Assembly: GCA_023053575.1 (NCBI GenBank)
Contig: JAKZAP010000022.1
Coordinates: forward strand, 17,608,489-17,672,488
DNA length: 64,000 nt
Direction of reading: 5' to 3'
Source: Branchinecta lynchi
Taxonomy: Eukaryota > Arthropoda > Branchiopoda > Anostraca > Branchinectidae
In this document: positions 32,987 through 43,121 of the stretch, piece by piece
How the letters are laid out: each line of letters starts with the position of its first letter
Numbering within the stretch: position 1 is the first letter of the stretch
Notes under the pieces: generated by a model
Databases searched by the model: none
What the model was told of the DNA's origin: nothing
Seen by the model: the letters and a program-made list of their open reading frames with translations, nothing else
Made by a program: the position numbers and the translations under genes

Positions 32987-33859
32987 GAAAGAGATGAGCT
33001 CATACATTTCCTGCAGCAAAACAATTCACGACGAGAGCACTCACTAAATACTGTAAGCCTTGCGCCAGTGTGGCGACTCGACAAGCCTATCAATCATCAT
33101 TTAGAATGTGATTCATCATCGCTGTCACAATTATAAGACTCTTGGAACCTTAGCTCTTCTGTTTGAATTCGAAACAAGGTACCCATCGATCATACCTAGT
33201 TTCACGGAAGATAAATATAAAAAGTAGTAGTCAAATTTGGTAGCTATAAGAAGGGGTGGGTGGCAATTTTGACAGGGGGAAGGGCAAGTGAGGTCTGTTT
33301 GCTTCGCTGCCCGTTGATTCCATGTGATATGCAGACCTTTAAAGGAGTTGATTGATATGGCGAAAATTGGGAAGAAACCATTACCACTCGGTAGGAATGA
33401 TTGAAATGAATGAAACCAAACCAGCTAATACTATTATTAAAGCTTAACTGAAAAGGAATCTTATTTTTACATCTGATCTTTCAATACAGTAAATTATTTT
33501 AACTCATCTAAGCGATTTTGTATTTTTTCAATCGGGGCTCTGGTGATAACGTTCAGAATGTGCGCTGCTTGCACAACAACCCAAAAGTCATCCAGAAGCG
33601 GAGAATTTGAATTTGAACCAAAGTTCGCATTTCCTTGTGCTATGGATGCTAAGTTCCGAAAAGTCACGGCTCAAGATATTAGGAAAGTGACGATAAGATA
33701 TGTCTTTTTGTTATATGTGTTATTTATTATTACATTTGGCGTTAAGCTTTTAGCTTGTCGCCATTACTGCACAAGTACAAAAGGATTATACACACTTTAC
33801 ACACGGAAACTGACACACTACAAAAGTAAACACATTTCAAACTACAAAAGCAACTGAGT
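32987..33859. other. Intergenic, nothing recognised
   Basis: The longest frame (33543-33857, 104 residues with one hydrophobic stretch) has no recognisable domain and no repeat or splice support. Confidence 0.3.
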
Positions 33860-34440
33860 AAAATGCAGTGTCGACTATACCACGCTTAAACGTTTGGATA
33901 CTGCCTAAACCAACAACTTTCGCGGCAAACTGTTCCACGGTTCAGTTACCCTATTTACGAATGAACATTGGCCAATTTTTTTTTATCTGGTTTCGGAGGG
34001 TACAATTTATAAGAGTGTTGGCGTGTTGTATGGTAGTGACGAACTTGAAAAACAAACTGGGGTCAACATCATCTACTCCTTTAATTATCCGAAATGCGTT
34101 AATGATGTCAGTGCGACGCCTTCGAAACTTTAATGATGGTAGCTGAAGTCTAGCAAGCCGCTGCGGATATGGAAGGTGTTGAAGGTATGCGATCAACCTG
34201 GTCGCCCTTCTCTGAACTTTTTCTACTCTGTTTTCATCTGTCACATTTAAAGGAAACCAGAGTGAAGTGTTGTATTCAACGATAGGGCGCACCAGGGATT
34301 TGTATAACAACAGAAAATTATATGAGTTATTTTTCGGCCATTGCTTACCTTTGTAGTTTCTGACTATTTCGAGCATAGAGGGATAAGCATATATCGAGGT
34401 AATCCAACAAAAATAAGTTCGTTCGATGAAATCGATTATC
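33860..34440 (-). mobile_element. LINE family S, reverse-transcriptase C-terminus
   Basis: The minus frame encodes LLYKSLVRPIVEYNTSLWFP, VEKVQRRATRLIAYLQHLPY, RLARLQLPSLKFRRRRTD and II(N)AFRIIKG. This is the thumb and C-terminal pattern of jockey/CR1-type LINEs. The family's final PWNSLPRKVV-type block follows in another frame at about 33905-33940 minus, showing a frameshift. The first 50-60 residues of the long frame belong to the antisense of the next element (R) and are not real. Confidence 0.75.
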
Positions 34441-34449
34441 TGCATGGTA

Positions 34450-34795
34450 AGTGAGCCAAGAAGTACGGTTCGTTCTAGCCATGTGGCAAGGCATTCAGGT
34501 ACGGTGGTCTGGAATACTTTTCCAGACACAATTCGAGAAGCGGAAAGTGTACCGCAGTTTAAAAATCGGTTAAAGAAACATCTCCTTGAGGGTAGTTGGT
34601 GAGTGGGGGGTTTGGAAGACGAGAGAGGACAAATTGACAAATTAATTAATAAGTTTTTAGTTTATTTTAGTGAAGGTTTGATTAGAATATGATAGTAAAT
34701 GTGTACTGGTTGCGTTTTTCAAGCACGTATGTGCTTTGTGTGTAACCGGTCGCCAAGCCGGAATGATTTTTTTTTTAGTAAAGTTGTTGAATCCT
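34450..34795 (+). mobile_element. LINE family R, 3' end copy 1
   Basis: The plus frame ends VWNTFPDTIREAESVPQFKN..LLEGSW and stop (about 34470-34602), the typical last block of a LINE ORF2. The 3' UTR has the stem ACTGGTTGC..GTAACCGGT with an inner AAGCAC..GTGCTT hairpin (34706-34750). A second 3' UTR copy lies at 48457-48667. Confidence 0.7.
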
Positions 34796-35004
34796 TTAAA
34801 ATCCTAATCCTTAGATAATTTGTGTTAAATTTAATTTGTTTAAAATAAATTTAATTAACGCACATTTACCGGGTTTTCAGGCCTATTTAAGTAAGTGAAG
34901 TGTAACTTGACTGTCGGATCTCAGTCCTATTGGAATAAACTTTAACAAGGAAGACACACTAACCCTTCACCGCAACAGATTCATGCGCCTCGTTGGCGCA
35001 TGAT

Positions 35005-35130
35005 CAGTCTGCCTGAGTGAATGGAGAAAAGAACAGTGTTGGGGAATTTGACGAAGAGTGGTTAAAAGAGTTGTTAAGGAAGGGTGCTTTGCTACTGTAA
35101 AGAGACTGGGTAGATTTCTGGAATAAGGAA
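35005..35130 (+). mobile_element. LINE family M scrap
   Basis: GAGTGAATGGAGAAAAGAAC and GACGAAGAGTGG match the 240-310 region of copy 1 (SEWRKE..FDEEW), then LGRFLE and stop. No tail is visible. Confidence 0.55.
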
Positions 35131-35738
35131 CAAGTGCGCAAGCGCTCAAACGTGGAGTGTGAAAGTAAACGTTTATCACATTTTATATACTAACAGCCTT
35201 AGAACTATAAGCATTACACATCCCCAATAAACAAGAAAAGTACAGAAACAACCTGATTTTACTTATCCAGCTGAAGGAAAGCAAACGACGAAGTTTATTA
35301 GGAAGTTTAAAAAGATTTTAAAGTCAACAAACCGGATTTAGAAACCCAAATAGCATCTTGTGAGCACGGTTTCAGTACTGAACATCTCTTGCCAGTCAGT
35401 TCTACCCTTTAAACCTCTTTTCAGTTAGCACGGTAACAAGTAACAACGGTGGGTGTACCTGTTACAGCGCCCAATTTAGTGAAAGTGTATCGGTTTACCC
35501 TTCCTTCCAGTCCTACGCGACCTGATATGATTGCTCCGGTATTCACCCAATTCTAGTGTAAAGATATGGCTAGAAATATTTTTGCAGCTAAGAGTAAGTT
35601 GGCCAAATCTGTGATATTTGTCTCAGAAAGTCTAATGAAGAAACGACATGAAATCCTGCAATTGGTGCGTGGTAAGTTAGGCAACCATAATGCACGGTCC
35701 GAACGCGGTCGTCTATTTGCTCGATCCCCAACTGACAA
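35131..35738. other. Intergenic, nothing recognised
   Basis: No supported feature. Confidence 0.3.
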
Positions 35739-35981
35739 TCAATCGCGCAGACTTTGGTGTCGTGACGACATCTGATCTAAATGTATTATGGTTTTTTGGG
35801 ATCCCAAAACGTAAGTGGAGGGATACCTATGACAGCGCAAAAGTTGTCCGTCCGTCCGTCCGTCTGTAAGCACGATAACTCTCGAAGGGAATGAGATATT
35901 TTGATGAAACTTGGTATGAGGATTGTTTGGGTCAATCGCACAGACTTTGGTGTCGTGACGACATTCTGATCTAAATGTATT
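35739..35981 (+). repeat. B 5' fragment between directly repeated host sequence
   Basis: About 49 bp of host sequence (from CAATCGCGCAGACTTTGG to AAATGTATT) occurs before and after a 145-bp 5' piece of element B (about 35788-35932). That piece includes GGGATCCCAAAACG, the GTCC tract and GATGAAACTTGG. The host repeat is far longer than any TSD seen for B. Confidence 0.8.
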
Positions 35982-37059
35982 GTTTTTTTTTTGTTAGTAT
36001 CGTAGAAATGTGTTCTTTAGTTTTTACAATTTTTCGTCGTCTTAGTTCTGTAATAGTAACTAGTGTGATTTATTTATGAATGTCTTCGCGATTACTTCAG
36101 TTAGAAAATGGTTGTTTTTCGTTAGATAATATTCTGTCGAGTGATGTTGGTAGCCAGTCGGAGTTTATTGATAAACAGCCAATGAAGCTAAGTAAAGATA
36201 TTCCAGTAGATGATACGCGACCATTATGGTGTCCGGATTCCAGATTCTTCAGTGGAAACGATTTGGTTTCATTACACTTTTTGTTACCTTGCGAGGTTTA
36301 AAGTGCTGGACTGGAAATCGCTCTTTTAAGAGTTTCAAGATCTTCTCTGGATTTCTGAACGTAGTCTGTTTACATTAAATGCTTTTAAACTGGGATGATT
36401 TCAAATTAGGTTATTTCAATATGTGTTGGTTATTTTATTGGTGATGTGAAATATCTTGGCTGTTTATAGGATGTGATAAACATTTTACTTTCACACTCCA
36501 CGTCTGAGCGCTTGAGCACTTTTATTGGGTGTTAATGAACGGGGTCCAGAAAGGTTTCCACTAACATCCATGATCGAAAAATAGAACCATTCATCCAGCG
36601 CACTTAGTCAAGACATTAATTTCGCCACCGCCAGTGACTTGCTGTCAACGGAGCAGGTATCACAAAGCCATTCGAAAAACCTGATTGCGCAGTCTTTCCT
36701 TTACTTTCACTATTTTTTTCCTCTGCCTAATCTGATTCATGAATCTTTGCCAATATGAAATCCCCAAAGGCGGTATTGCACCGAATATGGTAGAAATGCC
36801 TATGCATTAGCATTAGCGAGATGGTAGAAAAAAACCCTAAAGGGTTTGTCAAAAAACTGAAGAATTCTCTGGCACTGAAACTAAAGTCAATGACCCACTA
36901 TGGTTAAGCCCAAAAACCTCAACTTCGATAACACCGCTACCCCTCCAACTCTGCCCACTAGATCAAATCCGTCCCGGACCCCGAAACGGCAAATGGCCTG
37001 TGCATTCACCAAGATTCGTCCCATTTCCTCTATCCCCGATGAAAACTTTATCTAAAAAT
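35982..37059. other. Intergenic, nothing recognised
   Basis: A 73-residue frame at 36080-36301 has no recognisable domain. No repeat matches noted. Confidence 0.3.
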
Positions 37060-37260
37060 AGTACTATGAAGTAGTACGAAACAGTAGCATGCAGTACTAT
37101 CGATACCATGCTTCTACTTCAGGGCTACCGTGTTACTGCATACTACTATATGCTACTATCAGCAAGCCCGGATGCTATTATGGCAAGACAGGATGCTACT
37201 GGAGACTACTACATAAGATCGGACCAGTCTGAGACACATTAAATGCAAGTATTATTTGCT
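37060..37260. repeat. TACTA/TAGTA-rich low-complexity block
   Basis: Irregular alternation of AGTACTA, TACTACT and GCTACTAT words, giving many short self-complementary segments. Confidence 0.5.
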
Positions 37261-38909
37261 ATTACACAGTATTACATGCAACTTTTCGTATTACTACGAT
37301 ACTCCTACGCAGACTACAAATTTTTCATCGGGTCTGTTTGGTCCCTACATGGGTCGAAGCATTTACAGGACAGACTGTGATCGGATCCGTTTCGGACACA
37401 AACAAGGAGTATCTAGGGTGTCCGTTCATGTCACCCATGAAGGTTCACTCGAATCGGGACACCAGTTCGCAACTTACACGTCTCACAAGAAATACCCCAA
37501 TAACAACCTCCCCCCACGGATGATTAGATCCGGGAAAGGAAGAAAACACTGTTGTAGGTTTCCTCAGTTAATCATAGCAACAATAAATACACTAAAAACT
37601 TGAGAAACAAATACAAATATCTATTCTACCCATTGAAACAAACATATTTGCTGCATAAAGTATTCTTGATAGATTTGTAATTACCCAACATTTATCCATC
37701 CTCCATTAATTAGTGGATGTTAATTAGTGGACCATTAGTATTGAATCCGGATTTTTTTTTACAGTCAGAAATCAAAGCCGAAAGCAAATGAAAAGGTGAA
37801 GGTCTTAATTTAAATATACGAAATTACATTAAAGGAATAATCTTAACTAATGCATTACAGTTAGTTCTACACCGTTTCTATTTTGTGTTTGCGAGAAACG
37901 TACGCCGAAGCGATAACGGCGCGTTTTGTCGGTACAAGTTTAAGTCCTGTCGGCATAATTTGACGCCCCTAGTCTGTGCTACCCTGTTTTAGACAGGACA
38001 TTGGCAAAAATCTCACCGGTTAGCTCCAAACCTGTTTAGAGAGAATGTTGTCCAAAATTACAAAATTACGAAGTGTTTTGCACAATGAAGGACGTTTTTC
38101 AAGTCAAAATATTGGAGTTTCCTTTAAGTGGTTTTGCACTTAAAAATTCATCTTTAAAATGCTAGTCAAGGGCAAACTTCTGTAAAGTTTTCTACATTAA
38201 AAAACGTTTAAAGTTCGAAGCTTGTTGAAATTTATTTATTTTAAAAGTTATTTGTGAAAGTGTTTTTTTAATTTATTTTAGTACTCCTCATTAAATATTC
38301 GTTGAGGGAAATAAATGAATAATAATAATAATATATAATCACAATATCTGTATTGAGACACCTGAAGCCCATGTGCAGTATAAATAAACAACTAATATAG
38401 AAAATTCGATACTATAAGAACCAATACTTCTCAGATCTAGGGCTTTTATGCACAAAATTACCAAAAGTAATTTACCAATTTGTTGTTATTTTTGTTTGTG
38501 TTGCTATTTTTTATTTTTTTTTGTAATTCATGAAGATTTGATCGTCTTAAAGCACAATTGTATATAATTATGTTTGACGAGAGAACAAATATTCGTTTTT
38601 TTGCTAGTACCATAAGGAATGTTTTTGAAGAATAAATACTGATTGATTGAAACGAAACAATCACTCTCGGTGAAGTATTTCGTAGGATACCTAGAAGCTG
38701 CCCACCATTCCCATTCAAAATGACTCCTCAAATAAGAATGCTATTGACACCTGGTGAGAAAATGCTAGAGACCATCCTCATTTACATGGAAAAGTCGAAG
38801 TGGCTGTCGATACAAAAGTAAGTCTGAAGTTTGTAACACTTCTTTACAGGACTATCAAATATGTTTATCTGATGATCAATGTCGTTCTTTTAACCCAACC
38901 CAATCTATT
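37261..38909. other. Mostly unrecognised, with SSRs and one weak exon candidate
   Basis: (AAT)n at 38316-38331 and an AATAAATACTGATTGATTG LINE-like tail at 38630-38648. At 38655-38810 a plus-strand frame with FKMTPQIRMLLTPGEKMLET ends at CAAAA|GTAAGT, a good donor. No homology is recognised. Confidence 0.3.
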
Positions 38910-39794
38910 TCGACGATACTGACAGAAACTTCCTGCTTTACTACTGCCAAATTTCCGGTTTCGGCCAAATTCCAATCGAACTACTTGTCCAGCAAAAAAA
39001 GAACAATTCAGAAACGAATTCAGGGTATCTCCTTATCCCTATAAAGAACATTTAATCAACTTCAAATAAAACTTTAACTTATACAAAATTTCCGGTTTCA
39101 ACCGGACTGCACGAATTATATGTCCGGGTAAAAAAATGATTGTTCTATACAGACTCAGCGTCTTTTATTAACCCTAAATCTTTCGTCGAATTAACTTTAA
39201 AAAAAAACTTTCGCTTTTACAATTTGTTCGGATTTTTGCCGGATTCCGGACGAACTACGGATTCACCTTATCCCTATAAAGAACATCTAATCAACTTCAA
39301 ATAAAACTCTTAATTTACACAAAATTTCCAGTTTCAACCGGAACGGACGAATTATATGTCCGGGTAAAAAAATTATTGTTATATACAGACTCAGCCTCTT
39401 TCATTAGCCCTAAGTCTGTCGTCTAATCAACTTCAAATAAAACTTTCGCTTTTAAAATTTGTTCCGGTTTTTGCCGGATTCCGGACGAACTACTTGTCCG
39501 GCAAGAAAATGGTTTTTGCCATCGTGTTCAGCGTGCCTTCTTTCCTCATAATCAACTATCACATTAGCTGTTTAAAAATATATTGTTTGCCCCTTAATTT
39601 GAACCCCCCACCCCTAAATCTAGGGCTACAGAACCCATCTGCGAACTTGACCTTACCCTTGACCCAAAGAATCCTCACACCAAGTTTCATCAAAACATCT
39701 AATTCCCTTCGAAAGTTATCGTGCTGACAGACGGACAACTTTTGCGATGTCAAAGGTGTCCCGCCACTTAAGTTTTGGGATCCCAAAAACAGTT
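38910..39794 (-). mobile_element. Repeat family B, reverse copy with truncated 3' end
   Basis: The minus-strand 5' end GTTTTTGGGATCCCAAAAC is at 39774-39792. Several GGATTCCGGACGAACTA-type units follow. The 3' GGTCTTG end is missing. Confidence 0.7.
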
Positions 39795-40311
39795 AACCAG
39801 CTTCAGGTTTGTATAGCTGCAGCCAGATAGGCAGAGATAAACGGAGTACCGCACAAGAAATAGTTTTTTTAACTTAAAACTTTAAAGAAGAACGCGAATG
39901 TTTGCACTTTCCTACGCAACGTTTGCATTTTATCTACGCAACATGGCCGCAACGCAAAATAAAGACATACGCATTGCATCGCGACGACTCGTCAACGTGA
40001 AAGCGACTTTCTTCCCTTAAAGCACAACTCTTACAAGAAATGATCTTTCCACTATGAAATGGATCAGAGAAAACTTTTTCGAAAATACCATTACTTTCAA
40101 CCTAAAATTTAGCCATTTTCTTGTTAGCGCTTGTCGACTCTTATCCAGCCTTCCTGCTCTCCGACGCGGAGGCTGGGCGCAAAACATTTGAAAAGTGAAC
40201 CCACCGTGGTTAAAAAGTGGGAAAACTAAGCAAATGAAAAAAGTCAAAAACAGAAGATTCTCATATCCTGTGGTATGAAAGAGGTATCAGCGGACTTTGA
40301 GGATTCAGATT
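39795..40311. other. Intergenic, nothing recognised
   Basis: No supported feature. Confidence 0.3.
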
Positions 40312-41735
40312 CAGATTCAGATTCAGATATTTTTTACTTCACCAAAAACTTTCACCATTGTACAAAAAAACTCAACAACCACATAAAAGACAAAAGTCCT
40401 GCGGGTGGCTGTATCTTCTAACCACCTTTTAACTTGAAATTATTCAATAAATAATGACATAAAAACTAACCTAATGTATTTTCAAAGAAAGAAAAGAAAA
40501 AAGAGGTAAAGAAAGAGAGAGAGAAAAAAAAGAATATAGGAAAGAAAAATGATTTCCTCGTCACACCCTACCCACCACCCCCCATCTCACCTCCCCCCAC
40601 CCCACCTCTTCACTCTCCGCCTCCCTACACCCCCTTCCAACAACCCCCAAAATTCAACCACCTTTTTCAATTACCTTTTTCAATTAAAAATTTCTTCAGC
40701 TTTCTTTTAAACAAAATTAAGTTACCGGCCGCTCTAATACTATCCGGGAGACCATTCCACGCTGAAACAGCGATGTTTCTAATAGCGAAACCTGACCTCG
40801 TTGAGTGTCGGATTTCGTGAACCAGATGGTCACCATTTCTGGTAGCATATTCATGGTAAAAAGAATTCTGGGAAAATGTATTCCAGAAGTACTCAGGGGA
40901 CAACTTATTTAAACACTGAAATACAAAAACTGATAGCTGGTAGTCACGCTGTTGTCCAACATTCAGAACACCAAGCTTTTTATAACAAGCAACAGTATTT
41001 TCACACTGGTGCAGTTCACCGAGCACTCTCATTGCTTTGTTTTGCACTATTTGTATCCTTTTGTAATTACTTATGAAGTTACTGGCCCATACCGAGCACC
41101 CGTACCCAATATATGGTTCAAGAATTGAGCTATATATAAGCTTCAGGGTTGACACTGGAAATGTATGTTTCAGTTTTCGGATTATCCCTAGACCTCTAGA
41201 AGCTTTCGCTGATATTATTTCACTGTGTTTCTTCCAGCTAAGATTGCAGTCGATATGGAATCCCAGGTAACGGAGGTTGTAAACTTGTTGGATAACTTCA
41301 GATCCATATACAACTGCAGAATCCATTGCAGATAGAGACCCAGTTCTGCTAAAAATTAGGAAGCTGGTCTTCTTTGCGTTGACAGCAAGGCAACTCACAC
41401 TCACGAAGACACGGAGACACTCAAGTGCACGATTTGCTTTTTCCACAGCTTCATGAACTGACTTGGCAAAAACAGTAATAGCTGTATCGTCAGCAAAAGA
41501 AGTTATTACACCATCACTTATATAATACCGTAAGGTATCCACATAAATTAGAAATAGAAGGGGTCCTAAAACGGAACCCTGCGGCACACCACAAGTGACG
41601 GGCATCACGGCACTGACAATATCTTTGTGAACAACACTTATAGACCGTCCGTGAAGGTAAGATTGAAACCAATTTAAAGCATTATCTTTAATACCTAGAC
41701 TTTTTCCGACAAACTTTGCTTTGTGTGACGGGCAA
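40312..41735 (-). mobile_element. LINE family Q, copy 1 (5'-truncated)
   Basis: Reverse-transcriptase region, long 3' UTR and (CTGAAT)n tail at about 40312-40335. The upstream boundary is judged from where reverse-transcriptase similarity begins (KFVGKSLGIKDNALNWFQSY). The UTR has a strong polypurine/polypyrimidine stretch at 40540-40660. Confidence 0.8.
40667..41720 (-). pseudogene. Reverse transcriptase of LINE family Q
   Basis: The frame extends to 41968 but residues before about 84 are unrelated flank. Motifs: CGVPQGSVLGPLLFLIYVD (126-144), SFADDTAITVF (157-167, catalytic FADD), then YLGFHIDCNLSWKKH and YGCSVWASNF. The last block is TRSGFAIRNIAVSAWNGLPD followed by a Lys-rich end. No internal stop, but endonuclease and fingers are missing, so it is inactive. 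Same family as 47.1-48.1 kb and 54.3-54.6 kb. The CR1/jockey placement is by motif style. Confidence 0.82.
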
Positions 41736-42207
41736 ACCCGACACGGCCGAAAAAGCGCTAAAAATTCGTAGGCACAAAACGAAACAATGGAGAAAGGCGG
41801 GGATTTCGGAAGCTTACAGTTCCAGAACGGAGCTAGGTATATTTTAAAAGTCAGAATAAGCAAGAGGGGTCCTTTAAGACATGAACTTACCCTGCCGGTT
41901 TTTTGACTGGCCAGAAAAGCAGATAGTCTGCTGTAGCGTTGGCCTCGTATGGTAGGAACTTGATGCATGTTAGAACCCCCAAGGTGCTGACTGCCGTTCT
42001 AATAATTTCCTTCTCAACAGGACCTAGAAAAGGTGAAAGATTGGAACTTATGATTTGTTTTTTAAGATCGGAGCTTATCGGTGCCGTAGCTAAACTGTAA
42101 AGAAAAAATTTCCGCTTAAAGAATAAAGTTAACTGCAGTAATTGCTACACAGATAACTCTTATCTGTAATAAGATAGGTAGGGGGTTGGTATAAGCCTAT
42201 AGGTATA
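41736..42207. other. Intergenic, nothing recognised
   Basis: No supported feature. Confidence 0.3.
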
Positions 42208-42220
42208 TTGTCACTGGTGA

Positions 42221-42557
42221 ATGGTTTACGCCAGGGTGGGGTTTTATCTCCTTTGTTGTATGCCGTACCTTCTGTCCGAACAGCTGAAAAATGCTGATAT
42301 TGGGTGTTTCATCGGCGGTAATTGCTTTAACCATATTTTCTTTGCTGACGACCTGGTAATTCTCTCGCCTTCGGTACATGGACTGAACCGTTTTCTTGCT
42401 GTTTGTGATCATTATGCAGCTAGTTTTGATATCATTTTCAATGTTAAAAAGACCGTAGCAATGGCTCTACTTCCTAGCGGATTTGATCTTCCCCGTCTTC
42501 CGGTGGTGCTTTCTATGCGTACAATAGATTACGTTTCAGAGTTTAAGTATTTAGGTT
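42221..42557 (+). pseudogene. LINE T reverse transcriptase fragment
   Basis: Encodes NADIGCFIGGNCFNHIFFAD, DLVILSPSVHGLN and NVKKTVAMALLPSG, almost identical to copy 1. It ends at YLGFW where element B enters. The 42766-42925 stretch is a second copy of the distal half, created by tandem duplication. Confidence 0.85.
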
Positions 42558-43121
42558 TTTGGGATCCCAAAACGTAAGTGGAGGGATACCTATGACATTG
42601 CAACAGTTGTCCGTATGTCCGTCCGTCCGTCTGTAAGCACGATAACTCTCGAAGGTAACGAGATATTTTGATGAAACTTGGTGTGAGGATTCGTTGGGTC
42701 GTCGGACCAGTCGAGTTCGTAAATGGGCTTTGTAGCCCTACATTTAGGGGTGGGGGAGGGACTTTGTGATCATTATGCAGCTAGTTTTGATATCATTTTC
42801 AATTTTAAAAAGACCGTAGTAATGGCTCTACTTCCTAGCGGATTTGATCTTCCCCGTCTTCCGGTGGTGCTTTCTATGCGTACAATAGATTACGTTTCAG
42901 AGTTCAAGTATTTAGGTTTCTGGGATCCCAAAACGTAAGTGGAGGGATACCTATGACATTGCAACAGTTGTCCGTATGTCCGTCCGTCCGTCTGTAAGCA
43001 CGATAACTCTCGAAGGGAACGAGATATTTTGATGAAACTTGGTGTGAGGATTCGTTGGGTCGTCGGACCAGTCGAGTTCGTAAATGGGCTTTGTAGCCCT
43101 ACATTTAGGGGTGGGGGAGGG
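42402..43121 (+). repeat. 361-bp tandem duplication across the T/B junction
   Basis: 42402-42760 and 42763-43121 are near-identical, at an offset of 361 bp (for example ATTATGCAGCTAG at 42411 and 42772). Each unit contains about 157 bp of LINE T and about 200 bp of the 5' end of element B. The duplication therefore happened after B inserted. Confidence 0.88.

Noticed and set aside
33543..33857. 104-residue frame with a hydrophobic segment
   Set aside because: No domain, splice or repeat support; AT-rich sequence gives such frames by chance.
34441..34640. N-terminal part of the long minus frame 33951-34640 as LINE S protein
   Set aside because: It is antisense to the LINE R C-terminus (VWNTFPDTIREAESV on plus), so only the distal part belongs to S.
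41721..41968. First 80 residues of the 433-residue LINE Q frame
   Set aside because: No reverse-transcriptase similarity and no counterpart in the other Q copies; judged flanking sequence in chance frame.
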